A stretch of DNA of 64,000 nucleotides from Halomonas sp. I5-271120 (GCF_030553075.1 NZ_CP130701.1:1550001-1614000); one strand, 5' to 3'. Counted from the stretch's first letter, positions 1-8,271 are shown. A program made the numbers and translations. Notes: generated by a model from the letters alone, not told the origin.

Positions 1-358
1 CATCGTATTTACCAGCCCCATCAGGATCGCCATTCTCATAATCTGGCCTAAACACTGGCGAGGAAGCACTTAAAACAGCAGTGGCGGCAATTACGGAGTT
101 ATTCCTAGGCTTGACTTTGTTTTCTTTGAACTTTCTAGCTATAAGCTGATTGTAGTCAGCTTTTTGCTCAAACTCTTCTTTATAAGCTCTGTGAAGTATT
201 ATTATTTTACTTTTTAGTTCCTTTGTGCTTTTAACTCTATCCCTAGTGTGAACCTCCAACTTCCCTTCATCACTTAGTCGCCTATTATGCTTGAATAGCT
301 TTTTTAGCTCACCATAGTTTTTCCTTTTCTTTATATTTACAAATACCTTGTTGCTCAT
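1..358 (-). CDS. Partial mobilisation/recombination-like protein (N-terminal 119 residues)
   Basis: An open frame starts at the ATG at 356-358 and runs off the left edge of the window, so only about 119 N-terminal residues are visible. They are rich in Lys, Arg and Glu with a central helical stretch, followed by a segment reading VIAATAVLSASSPVFRPDY. That segment resembles the part of MobV/Pre plasmid recombination proteins where a conserved Ser-Pro-x-Phe follows a short beta strand. The base composition is AT-rich like the rest of the element. The MobV assignment is an inference from a weak resemblance; the catalytic histidines of a relaxase are not visible in this fragment. An unrelated element-encoded protein is possible. 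Confidence 0.4.
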   Translation of the reverse strand, partial: MSNKVFVNIKKRKNYGELKKLFKHNRRLSDEGKLEVHTRDRVKSTKELKSKIIILHRAYKEEFEQKADYNQLIARKFKENKVKPRNNSVIAATAVLSASSPVFRPDYENGDPDGAGKYD

Positions 359-417
359 TTCCAAATCTCCTTTTGATTAAATCCATTCCATTTAAGGCTC
401 TCTCTTCAATAACTAAT

Positions 418-530
418 ATGCTTGCGGAGCAAGCATTGATGCGATAGCATCATAGCCCTCGGCAGAGCTCACACAATGAAGTAGGCGAAGCCGTTAAGCT
501 TCATTGTATAGTGAGCTATACAATGAAGCT
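418..530. repeat. Cluster of short perfect hairpins between two element genes
   Basis: Five perfect hairpins with tiny loops follow one another. They are 418-436 (8-bp stem, GGA loop), 437-452 (TGATGC/GCATCA, GATA loop), 455-463 (GCC-CTC-GGC), 484-492 (GGC-GAA-GCC) and 497-530 (15-bp stem, TGAG loop). The motif ACAATGAAG also occurs at 473-481 and 520-528, and its complement CTTCATTGT lies at 499-507, so alternative pairings exist. Such arrays fit a single-strand origin, an oriT region or transcription terminators between the rep-like and mob-like genes. No run of T residues favours simple termination. Confidence 0.6.
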
Positions 531-548
531 CATTATATTCTAACATAC

Positions 549-1133
549 TTATGCGAGACCATTGTTGTCGGGAATATTGACATCCGCCTTACTCTCCATT
601 TCTTCCATCGCCTTTTCCATCTTGTGCTTGTAGCCATGGCCCTTCCAAGCCAAATCTAAATGCAACCTGATACCTTTATACTGTGTAGACAAGAATCCAT
701 ACTCTCGTAGTTTCTTAATTGACCTACTGATGTGTGGTTGTTTTTTATTCAGCTTCTCGGCAATCTCTTTTTGCGACATCTTTACATAGTTGCCATAGTC
801 AGCCTTGCCAATCAAATACAGTAAAATAATTAAATCTGCTTTCTGAAGATTAGAGTCTATAACTCTTTGTATAGCTGTCTTCTTTTCTTTTTCGCTCATT
901 GTCGAACTCTCCCTTATTTCATCGCATTTCTTTTTTATTTTTTCTTCTCTCGCCATATCATCCATTACTAGCTTGAGATAGTAATCTTGGTTATTACTTA
1001 GATTTCTCTTGAAGTCGTTTCCTTGCGGTTTAGATTTTTGAATTACCTCCTGCTCATAAACCTCTCCAAACTCATCTTCATAATAGACTTTTCCGTTTTC
1101 GTGAAAAAAACTTCCCTTTTTCCTTTGTTCCAT
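549..1133 (-). CDS. Winged-helix replication-initiator-like protein (RepL-like)
   Basis: A 194-residue basic protein. The N-terminus has a short beta segment (HENGKVYYEDEFGEVYEQE) that resembles the start of Firmicute RepL plasmid replication proteins. Residues about 100-165 form a winged-helix domain (KADYGNYVKMSQKEIAEKLN, then PHISRSIKKLREYGFL). No catalytic motif is seen, as expected for a DNA-binding initiator or regulator. Three iteron-like palindromes and a promoter with a perfect -10 box lie directly upstream at 1202-1304, which supports a self-regulating initiator. AT-rich codon use differs sharply from the chromosome beyond 3.1 kb. It could instead be a plain transcription regulator of the element. 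Confidence 0.6.
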   Translation of the reverse strand: MEQRKKGSFFHENGKVYYEDEFGEVYEQEVIQKSKPQGNDFKRNLSNNQDYYLKLVMDDMAREEKIKKKCDEIRESSTMSEKEKKTAIQRVIDSNLQKADLIILLYLIGKADYGNYVKMSQKEIAEKLNKKQPHISRSIKKLREYGFLSTQYKGIRLHLDLAWKGHGYKHKMEKAMEEMESKADVNIPDNNGLA

Positions 1134-1167
1134 GATATAATATCCTCATTATTGGTGGTTATTACCG

Positions 1168-1192
1168 GGAGCTTTGGCAGAGCTCCTTTTTT
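1168..1192 (+). terminator. Rho-independent terminator reading rightward
   Basis: The stem GGAGCT/AGCTCC with a 7-base loop is followed by six T residues on the plus strand. No plus-strand gene precedes it, so it would stop an antisense transcript coming out of the rep-like gene. The ten bases GGCAGAGCTC inside it recur at 461-470. Confidence 0.5.
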
Positions 1193-1201
1193 GTGCCTAA
1201 T

Positions 1202-1230
1202 ATTATACCATATAATGTATATTTTTTAAA
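1202..1230 (-). promoter_or_regulatory. Likely promoter of the rep-like gene
   Basis: Read leftward, there is a perfect TATAAT (complement at 1202-1207) and, 17 bases upstream, TTTAAA as a weak -35. It lies about 70 bases before the start codon at 1133 and immediately downstream of the iterons. Confidence 0.5.
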
Positions 1231-1245
1231 TCTAATATTAAATAA

Positions 1246-1304
1246 TTACCGTGTACGGTATCTGGGTTACCATATACGGTAATTAAAGTTACCGTGTACG
1301 GTAA
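1246..1304. repeat. Three iteron-like palindromes at 21-22 bp spacing, plus a fourth palindrome
   Basis: Three near-identical dyads of the form TTACCGTGTACGGTAA lie at 1246-1260, 1267-1282 (middle copy with ATAT in the centre) and 1289-1304. The start-to-start spacings are 21 and 22 bases, two turns of the helix, so they sit on one face of the DNA. A different perfect 12-bp palindrome, AATGACGTCATT, follows at 1307-1318. This arrangement in front of a winged-helix gene is typical of iteron origins or autoregulatory operators. Element DNA from about 1305 to 1482 holds no gene. Confidence 0.7.
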
Positions 1305-1412
1305 GTAATGACGTCATTTATAAAGTAAAAGTGCTTAGAATATGACAGCGAAATCTTTCTATATTCTATAGGCTTGGTGAATCTGCCACATTTTTTGTTG
1401 AAAACCACATGA

Positions 1413-1461
1413 AGCCTTCGGCTCTTTTTTGTTTTTAATCCTATGCGGTGGCTTCGCCACC
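1413..1461 (+). terminator. Terminator (plus strand) and adjacent 3' hairpin of the recombinase gene
   Basis: AGCC-TTC-GGCT at 1413-1423 is followed by C and six T residues on the plus strand, a compact terminator. Next to it, GGTGGC-TTC-GCCACC at 1447-1461 is a 6-bp hairpin just beyond the recombinase stop codon and may serve leftward transcripts. Confidence 0.5.
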
Positions 1462-1482
1462 TAGTTATTGAACCAAGAAGTT

Positions 1483-3081
1483 TTAATTGTTTATATAGTC
1501 AGCCAAGTTGTTTATCTTGTATTTTTCTAGTGTCTCGTTTCCCCTGAGTTTAAACCTGCCGACTTCAAAAGCATACCGTGTTTCATTGATATATATCGCC
1601 ATTTCAACAGCTCTGTATTTTTTGATATGTTTGACGTATAGTTTTACTCCAACGTCTTTTAAAAACTTGTTGATTTTCAACCTTCCTTTTTCTGTATAAA
1701 CCATATCTAAAAGCTCATTAAATGAATATACATTCAAGCTTTCTTTTCTCTGAACATCCATTCTGTTTAAATCAGCCTTTAGCCTCTCAACTTCTTCTTC
1801 GATAGTTGCCATTTTTTTGAATAAATAAGTTGGTGCTTTACCTTCAAGCTCATCTGCTGTTTTTTCTAGATTTGAAAGTATCGATATATTCTTTGAAAGC
1901 TCTTCTTTCTTCCTATTAAACAGCTCTATGTCTTCTTCCTTTTCTTTCGGCCTCATAATCTCATAAATTAGCTTGTCTTTTTCGTTTATATCTTTCTTGT
2001 ATTCCAGCCGGAGCTCTAACTCTGCCAAGAACATACTGAGGACATATTCAGCCCTGATGAACTGCTCTTCGCATCCAGCCTTTTTTTCTTTCCTTGTTTC
2101 ACACTGATAATAGCTATACCAAACACCCCTTGGATTCCTATTTTTCATAAAAATCATAGTGGAGCCACAGTTGGCACATTTAATACAGTGCTTGAATATG
2201 TTCAGATTTCCAATCGACTTATTGCCATACTCAACTTTTACCCTCCTGCTCTCCATTGCCTTTTTTGCTTCATAAAACTCGGAATCGCTAACGATCTTTG
2301 GGTAATAGTTCTCTATATATCGCTCGTGAACCTTTTTTCCATCAATCCTTCGCTGTGCCCTATAAGCACCTCTAATATATTGGTTTTTCATTAAGTGGTC
2401 GATATGCCTGCTTTGCCATTTTCTTTTTGACCACTCGTTAACTTTCCTTACCGACTGGCCGGCACCTTCATACTTCAGGTTTTCTATAATGAAGCGGATT
2501 TCTTTAGCCTCTTCTTCAACTATAGAAAACTTCCCATCCACAACTTCTAGCCCGTAGGGTGTGTTTTGCTTCGTATTAAAAACCTTCCCTTCTTCTGCTA
2601 ACCTCTTTGCTTTATTCCAAGCTGAACGGCGACGTTTGCTTTTCGTTTCGCTTTCTTCATTAGCCCGTTTGGCGATTAAGCCAATCATTAAATAGTTTTC
2701 CAAGTCTCTTTCTTCATCTTCATAGCTATAAAGCCGTTGATCTATTGTTGTGTATATTTTAACTCCTTTTTTAAGTATTTCCTGAAGAATATCAGCGGTT
2801 TTATTGAGTGCCTGCCTGCTAATGCGGTCAATACTTTCTATGACAAGAAAATCACCCGCCTTGATTTCTTGATTGTCAATTTTTTCAAGTATCTCTGAAA
2901 ATCGCCCCTTCTTGATGTTATCGCCCCTATAAGACGATATGCCTTCATCCGTGTAGATTTCAGCGACTTTCACATTGAAACGGCTCTCAAAGGCTTCTAG
3001 GGGGCTTCTCTGCCTTTCTATGCTGTCGCCCTTGGACTGGATGGCTGAGGAGTAGCGGACGTATGCGATTGCCTTGGTCAT
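1483..3081 (-). CDS. Large serine recombinase (integrase) of the element
   Basis: A 532-residue large serine recombinase that would integrate and excise the element. Residues about 4-150 are the resolvase catalytic domain, with the motif Y-V-R-Y-S-S placing the catalytic serine at S11 and the partner arginine at R9. Residues about 160-290 match the recombinase DNA-binding domain (NTPYGLEVVDG, then RKVNEWSKRKW, then NQYIRGAY). A zinc ribbon follows (C-x2-C near 305 with a second Cys pair near 330-345) and then a Lys/Glu-rich coiled coil, as in phage-type members. Full length for the family. The start lies about 40 bases from the comM junction, the usual place for such an integrase next to its attachment site. 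There is no good ribosome binding site, and it reads in the same direction as comM. Confidence 0.93.
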   Translation of the reverse strand: MTKAIAYVRYSSAIQSKGDSIERQRSPLEAFESRFNVKVAEIYTDEGISSYRGDNIKKGRFSEILEKIDNQEIKAGDFLVIESIDRISRQALNKTADILQEILKKGVKIYTTIDQRLYSYEDEERDLENYLMIGLIAKRANEESETKSKRRRSAWNKAKRLAEEGKVFNTKQNTPYGLEVVDGKFSIVEEEAKEIRFIIENLKYEGAGQSVRKVNEWSKRKWQSRHIDHLMKNQYIRGAYRAQRRIDGKKVHERYIENYYPKIVSDSEFYEAKKAMESRRVKVEYGNKSIGNLNIFKHCIKCANCGSTMIFMKNRNPRGVWYSYYQCETRKEKKAGCEEQFIRAEYVLSMFLAELELRLEYKKDINEKDKLIYEIMRPKEKEEDIELFNRKKEELSKNISILSNLEKTADELEGKAPTYLFKKMATIEEEVERLKADLNRMDVQRKESLNVYSFNELLDMVYTEKGRLKINKFLKDVGVKLYVKHIKKYRAVEMAIYINETRYAFEVGRFKLRGNETLEKYKINNLADYINN

Positions 3082-3082
3082 T

Positions 3083-3131
3083 GGTAGGGTGCTCTAGCCA
3101 GTCAATTTGTTTGACTATAACACCCACCGCT
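3083..3131. other. Integration junction (attachment site) between element and comM
   Basis: Here comM coding sequence ends abruptly after the MREPMESG motif and AT-rich element DNA begins. The region carries nested dyads: inner AGTCAA (3100-3105) and TTGACT (3111-3116), outer GGTAGGGTG (3083-3091) and CACCCACC (3121-3128). I place the crossover within about 3118-3130. The other junction and the rest of comM lie outside the window. Confidence 0.65.
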
Positions 3132-4091
3132 CTCCATGGGTTCGCGCATCACTTCGAGTACATGGCGGGAAAATTCCGGCAGCTCATCCAGAAACAGCAC
3201 GCCGTGATGCGCAAGCGAGATTTCGCCGGGTCGCGGCTTCGAGCCACCGCCGACCAATGCCACGGCGCTGGCCGTGTGGTGAGGCGCGCGAAAGGGCCGC
3301 TGACCCCAGTGTTCGCGCAGGCCAAGCCCGCATACCGAGCGAATCGCCGCCACCTCCAGTGCCTCGTCTTCGGAAAGTGCCGGCAGAATACCCGGCAGGC
3401 GGCTGGCCAGCATGGTCTTGCCGGTACCGGGCGGGCCCGCAAACATCAGGTTATGCCCGCCAGCGGCGGCCACCTCGAGGGCTCGGCGCGCCTGATGCTG
3501 ACCGCGGACCTCGGAAAGATCGGCGCTGACAACCGCGGGGGGCAATGGGCTTGATAGGCGATGGGGCGTCAGCGGTGTCTGCTTCACCAGGTGCGCCACC
3601 ACCTCTAACAGATGGTCGGCGGGCAGTACCTCAAGGCCGCTCACCAGCGCTGCCTCATCGGCATTGGCGCGGGGCACAATCAGCTTGCGGCCCCGTGCCC
3701 GCGTGGCAAGCGCCACCGGCAGCACCCCGGGCACCGGGCGCAAGCGGCCGTCGAGGGCCAACTCGCCGAGGCATTCCAGATCGGTCAGAGATTCGGCGGG
3801 CAGCTGGCCGGAGGCCACCAGGATGCCCAGCGCGATCGGCAGATCGAAGCGCCCGCCTTCCTTGGGCAGGTCGGCAGGCGCCAAATTGAGGGTGATGCGC
3901 CGCGTGGTGGGAAACTCAAGCTGGGAATTGACCAGGGCGCTGCGCACCCGTTCGCGGCTTTCCTTAACCGCCGTCTCCGGCAGGCCGACCAGAGTCAGGC
4001 CCGGCAAGCCGTTGGCCAGATGTACTTCAACCAGCACCTCGGGGGCCTCGAGGCCGAGGCTCGCCCGGCTCGAGATGATCGCCAGTGTCAT
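3102..4091 (-). pseudogene. comM: comM (YifB, Mg-chelatase-like AAA+ helicase), 3' part split off by the element
   Basis: ComM is a hexameric helicase that promotes branch migration during natural transformation. The visible protein has the N-terminal ChlI-like domain (residues 1-180), Walker A GPPGTGKT at 219-226 and Walker B VLFLDE at 298-303. It then stops at residue 329 with a foreign tail (CYSQTN) after MREPMESGG. The family is usually about 500 residues, so the C-terminal third of the protein is missing. The break coincides with the start of the AT-rich element. ubiK lies directly upstream in the same direction, 93 bases away. Loss of the C-terminal part should inactivate the protein while the element is integrated. 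Confidence 0.92.
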
Positions 4092-4184
4092 ACGCGTTCC
4101 TTGCGTAGCTCAGTGTCGTCTCCTAGACACTAGCGCAGATAACGCCCGCCTGTCGCTGACTCCCGACTCAACGCGCGCCTGGTC

Positions 4185-4580
4185 TCAATGCTGGCCCGGG
4201 GCCTTCTTGTCAGCGGACGATTTAGCCGCCTTGTCGTCACTCGGGGTTGCTTCGTCGGCCGGCGACTCATCCAGCGCCTCAGGGGCAACCTCTGCGGCTT
4301 CGGCCGCCAGCGGCGTTTTGGTAGACGCCGAGGTATCGCGTTCGATGGCGGCCTCCAGCGCTGCGACCTGTTTCTCCAGCGATTCGACCCGCGAGCGGGT
4401 GCGCTGCAGTACATCCATCAGGATGTCGAAGTCCTCGCGGGTCACCAGTTCCATGCGATCGAAGGCGCTGCGCACTACCTGTTGAACGCTGCGCTGCAGC
4501 TCCTCGGGGGCATGGGAGGCGCCCTGCAGGCGCTCGCCGAGCTGCTGGGCCAGACGGCTGATACGATCGTTCGTCACCAT
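4185..4580 (-). CDS. ubiK: Ubiquinone biosynthesis accessory factor UbiK (BMFP family)
   Basis: UbiK helps the cytosolic Ubi complex make ubiquinone under aerobic conditions. Of 131 residues, the N-terminal 80 hold the family pattern (FDRMELVTREDFDILMDVL, then a leucine-rich trimeric coiled coil ending in LEKQVAALEAAI). The rest is an acidic Ala/Asp/Lys tail, longer than in E. coli. I chose the ATG at 4578-4580 because AGGAG sits 8 bases upstream; a GTG three codons earlier lacks a site. It is the likely first gene of a ubiK-comM unit, divergent from glnK. Confidence 0.88.
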   Translation of the reverse strand: MVTNDRISRLAQQLGERLQGASHAPEELQRSVQQVVRSAFDRMELVTREDFDILMDVLQRTRSRVESLEKQVAALEAAIERDTSASTKTPLAAEAAEVAPEALDESPADEATPSDDKAAKSSADKKAPGQH

Positions 4581-4709
4581 GGGTCGCACTCCTGTCGGTC
4601 AATGTCGATGGCTTTTTACAGGATACGCAAGGCACGGCGATCACGCATGCACTCTACGTCCCCTCCAGCACTTCACTCTCTTGGTGCACCGCCCCGCTGA
4701 GCGTTCAAT

Positions 4710-4756
4710 GCACCCTGCAAGCGCACCGTCGGGAGGCATTGGCACCAAATTAGTGC
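4710..4756 (+). promoter_or_regulatory. Two NtrC binding sites upstream of glnK
   Basis: GCACCAAATTAGTGC at 4742-4756 matches the NtrC dyad GCAC-N7-GTGC exactly. A second copy with one mismatch (GCAC-N7-GCGC) lies at 4710-4724. The two are 32 bases apart, three helical turns, the same spacing as the paired enhancer sites of enteric glnA. They lie about 100-130 bases upstream of the sigma-54 promoter. The rest of 4581-4930 holds no gene. Confidence 0.7.
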
Positions 4757-4843
4757 GCAAATACATGCTGCATTGCGAAGTCATTTCTTCTTAGACTCAC
4801 AACAACCTCACATCTTTCTGATTTACTTGAATTAAATCGGGAT

Positions 4844-4859
4844 TGGCACGCTATGCGCT
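4844..4859 (+). promoter_or_regulatory. Sigma-54 promoter of glnK-amtB
   Basis: TGGCAC followed by five bases and GCGCT. The invariant GG (-24) and GC (-12) have the required 12-base phase; the two bases before GC deviate from TT. It lies 71 bases before the glnK start and downstream of the NtrC sites. Confidence 0.65.
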
Positions 4860-4861
4860 AA

Positions 4862-5269
<408 letters not shown>

Positions 5270-5380
5270 TCCGCAGCGACCCGACGCAGGGCCCTTTACA
5301 TAACAACCTAACCCTATAACGCGAGTACCACCGTCAGCGTCACAACGACACAAGGCAGCGCTGGCCCAGGAGAGTACCCT

Positions 5381-6631
5381 ATGATCGAACTTTCAGAGCT
5401 GACTTACGCGCTCGATACCTTCTACTTCCTCATCTGCGGCGTGCTGGTGATGTGGATGGCCGCTGGCTTCGCGATGCTTGAAGCCGGCCTGGTCCGTTCC
5501 AAGAACACCGCCGAAATCCTGACCAAGAACGTGGTCCTGTTCGCGATCGCCTGCACCATGTACCTGGTGGTCGGCTACTACATCATGTATTCCAGCAGCG
5601 CCGGCGGTTTCCTGCCGAACCTGGGCTTCCTGATCGGTAGCGAAAACACCCTGGACGCCATCACCGCAGGCGGTGACGACGCGCCCTACTACTCCATGCG
5701 TTCCGACTTCTTCTTCCAAGTGGTGTTCGTGGCAACCGCCATGTCCATCGTCTCGGGTGCCGTCGCCGAGCGCATGAAGCTGTGGGCCTTCCTGGCCTTC
5801 GCTGTGGTCATGACCGGCTTCATCTATCCGGTGTCCGGCTACTGGACCTGGGGCGGCGGCTGGCTTTCCGAGGTCGGTTACTCCGACTACGCCGGTTCCG
5901 GCATCGTGCACCTGGCCGGTGCTGCGGCAGCACTCGCTGGCGTGATCGTACTGGGACCGCGTAAGGGCAAATACGGCAAGGACGGCTCTATCTACGCCAT
6001 CCCCGGTGCCAACCTGCCGCTGGCGACCCTGGGTACCTTTATCCTGTGGATGGGCTGGTTCGGCTTTAACGGCGGCTCTGAGCTGAAGCTGTCCGACGCC
6101 ACTTCCGCCAACAACGTGGCTCAGGTGTTCGTCAACACCAACGCCGCGGCGGCTGGCGGCGTGATCGCTGCTCTGATCCTGGCCAAGCTGTGGTTCCGCA
6201 AGGCCGACCTGACCATGGCACTGAACGGCGCCCTCGCTGGCCTGGTGGCCATCACCGCCGATCCGCTGTCGCCCTCCGCGCTGGGCTCCGCCTTCATCGG
6301 TGCCATCGGCGGCCTGATCGTGGTGGTATCCATCGTCAGCCTCGACAAACTGAAGCTCGATGACCCGGTCGGCGCCATTTCAGTGCACGGTGTGGTCGGC
6401 ATCTGGGGCGTCCTGGCCGTGCCGCTGTCCAACGACGGTGCCTCCTTCGGTGCTCAGATCATTGGCATCGCCGGCATCTTCGCCTGGGTCTTCCTGGCAA
6501 GCCTGGTGGTGTGGCTGATCCTCAAGGCCATCATGGGTGTACGAGTCAGCGAAGAAGAAGAATACGAAGGCGTCGACCTGGCCGAGTGTGGCCTGGAAGC
6601 CTACCCCGAGTTTTACGTCGCCAAGAAGTGA
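5381..6631 (+). CDS. amtB: Ammonium transporter AmtB
   Basis: A 416-residue, 11-helix inner-membrane ammonia/ammonium channel. The pore twin histidines are H177 (SGIVHLAG) and H336 (ISVHGVVG), and the family motif around residues 28-50 (GFAMLEAGLVRSKNTAEILTKN) is intact. There is no cleaved signal peptide; the first helix begins near residue 11. Gate proteins of the P-II family are encoded both immediately upstream and immediately downstream. Co-transcription with glnK from the sigma-54 promoter is likely, with a strong terminator after the stop codon. Confidence 0.96.
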   Translation: MIELSELTYALDTFYFLICGVLVMWMAAGFAMLEAGLVRSKNTAEILTKNVVLFAIACTMYLVVGYYIMYSSSAGGFLPNLGFLIGSENTLDAITAGGDDAPYYSMRSDFFFQVVFVATAMSIVSGAVAERMKLWAFLAFAVVMTGFIYPVSGYWTWGGGWLSEVGYSDYAGSGIVHLAGAAAALAGVIVLGPRKGKYGKDGSIYAIPGANLPLATLGTFILWMGWFGFNGGSELKLSDATSANNVAQVFVNTNAAAAGGVIAALILAKLWFRKADLTMALNGALAGLVAITADPLSPSALGSAFIGAIGGLIVVVSIVSLDKLKLDDPVGAISVHGVVGIWGVLAVPLSNDGASFGAQIIGIAGIFAWVFLASLVVWLILKAIMGVRVSEEEEYEGVDLAECGLEAYPEFYVAKK

Positions 6632-6664
6632 GGCGACACACCGAGTGAGCTGGCGTGCTCCCCT

Positions 6665-6688
6665 GGCCCCCTAACGGGGGCCTTTTTT
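6665..6688 (+). terminator. Rho-independent terminator after amtB
   Basis: A perfect 7-bp stem GGCCCCC/GGGGGCC with loop TAAC is followed by six T residues. It separates amtB from the second P-II gene. Confidence 0.9.
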
Positions 6689-6716
6689 ATTCCCGCTCGG
6701 TGCGGTGTATGCTTGA

Positions 6717-7139
<423 letters not shown>

Positions 7140-7279
7140 GCTCGAAGCTCGAAGCTCGAAGCTCGAAGCTCGAAGCTCGAAGCTCGAAGCTCGAAGCTCG
7201 AAGCTCGAAGCTCGAAGCTCGAAGCTCGAAGCTCGAAGCTCGAAGCTCGAAGCTCGAAGCTCGAAGCTCGAAGCTCGAA
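7140..7279 (+). repeat. Tandem array: 20 perfect copies of the heptamer GCTCGAA
   Basis: Twenty uninterrupted copies of GCTCGAA start directly after the TAA stop of the second P-II gene. The unit contains the palindromes AGCT and TCGA. The array lies in the 3' untranslated region between the stop codon and the terminator at 7296. Open frames through it in both directions are by-products of the repeat. Confidence 0.97.
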
Positions 7280-7295
7280 GCCAGCATAAACAGCA

Positions 7296-7332
7296 CCGCC
7301 CCCAGACGCATGCGCCTGGGGGCGGTTTTTTT
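7296..7332 (+). terminator. Rho-independent terminator of the second P-II gene
   Basis: A 10-bp stem CCGCCCCCAG/CTGGGGGCGG with a 10-base loop, itself containing GCATGC, is followed by seven T residues. It reads rightward. Confidence 0.9.
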
Positions 7333-7382
7333 CCAGCTTCAAGCTTATGGCTTACAGCTCCCGACGAAGCCCGGGCTCCGGC

Positions 7383-8159
7383 TTATTTCTCAACGAAAGC
7401 ACGCTCGATCACGTAGTCGCCGGGCTCGCCCAGACGCGGAGAGATCTTGAAGCCCAGATCGTCGAGCAGGGCGCTGGACTCGTCCAGCATCGCCGGGCTG
7501 CCGCAGATCATGGCGCGGTCCTGCTTGGGGTCGAGCGGCGGCAGACCGGTATCTTCGGCGAGCTTGCCGCTGCGGATATGGTCGGTCAGGCGGCCCTGGG
7601 TATGGAACGCCTCGCGGGTCACCGTGGGGTAGTAGACCAGCTTCTCGGCGATCTCTTCGCCCAGGTACTCGTGTGCAGGCAGCTCCTTGGTGATGAAGTC
7701 GGCGTAGGCCAGTTCACTGACGGTACGTACGCCGTGGATCAGCACGATCTTCTCGAAGCGCTCGTACACCTCCGGGTCCTGGATCAGGCTCATGAAGGGT
7801 GCAAGGCCGGTACCGGTGGACAGCAGGTAGAGGTTGCGGCCAGGCAGCAGATCATCGGTGACCAGGGTGCCGGTAGGCTTGCGGCTGACCATGATCTGAT
7901 CGCCGACCTCAAGGTGCTGCAGGCGCGAGGTCAGCGGGCCGTCGGGCACCTTGATGCTGAAGAACTCGAGGTGATCCTCGTAGTTGGGGCTGGCGATGGA
8001 ATAGGCACGCATCAGCGGTTTGCCTTCGACCTCAAGACCGATCATCACGAACTGGCCGTTCTTGAAGCGCAGGCTACGCTCGCGGGTGGTCTTGAAACTG
8101 AACAGGGTATCGTTCCAGTGATGGACGCTTAAGACTTCTTCCAGGGCAAACTTGCTCAC
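7383..8159 (-). CDS. fpr: Ferredoxin/flavodoxin-NADP+ reductase
   Basis: A 258-residue FAD enzyme exchanging electrons between NADPH and ferredoxin or flavodoxin, important for Fe-S repair and redox stress. The FAD motif RAYSIASP is at 51-58, the NADP motif GTGLAPF at 116-122, and the C-terminus ends ERAFVEK as in bacterial class I (subclass A) enzymes. The length is normal. The gene is divergent from a LysR regulator across 159 bases, the arrangement of fpr and finR in pseudomonads, where FinR activates fpr under oxidative stress. The same control is expected here. Confidence 0.94.
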   Translation of the reverse strand: MSKFALEEVLSVHHWNDTLFSFKTTRERSLRFKNGQFVMIGLEVEGKPLMRAYSIASPNYEDHLEFFSIKVPDGPLTSRLQHLEVGDQIMVSRKPTGTLVTDDLLPGRNLYLLSTGTGLAPFMSLIQDPEVYERFEKIVLIHGVRTVSELAYADFITKELPAHEYLGEEIAEKLVYYPTVTREAFHTQGRLTDHIRSGKLAEDTGLPPLDPKQDRAMICGSPAMLDESSALLDDLGFKISPRLGEPGDYVIERAFVEK

Positions 8160-8271
8160 GACCGACTCCTTATATGCTCAAGACGAGTATTCCAAAAACG
8201 AATAACATCGCCGGAAAGATCAATGAGTGAAGTCTAAGCATCGGCCACCTATCTGTTAAATGGTTTATATG

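Noticed and set aside
1246-1304. CRISPR-like direct repeats
   Set aside because: Only three short palindromic copies with 5-7 base gaps and no spacers or cas genes; iterons fit better.
3102-4091. comM truncation as a frameshift or sequencing error
   Set aside because: Base composition changes abruptly at the break and an integrase gene begins at once, which indicates insertion.
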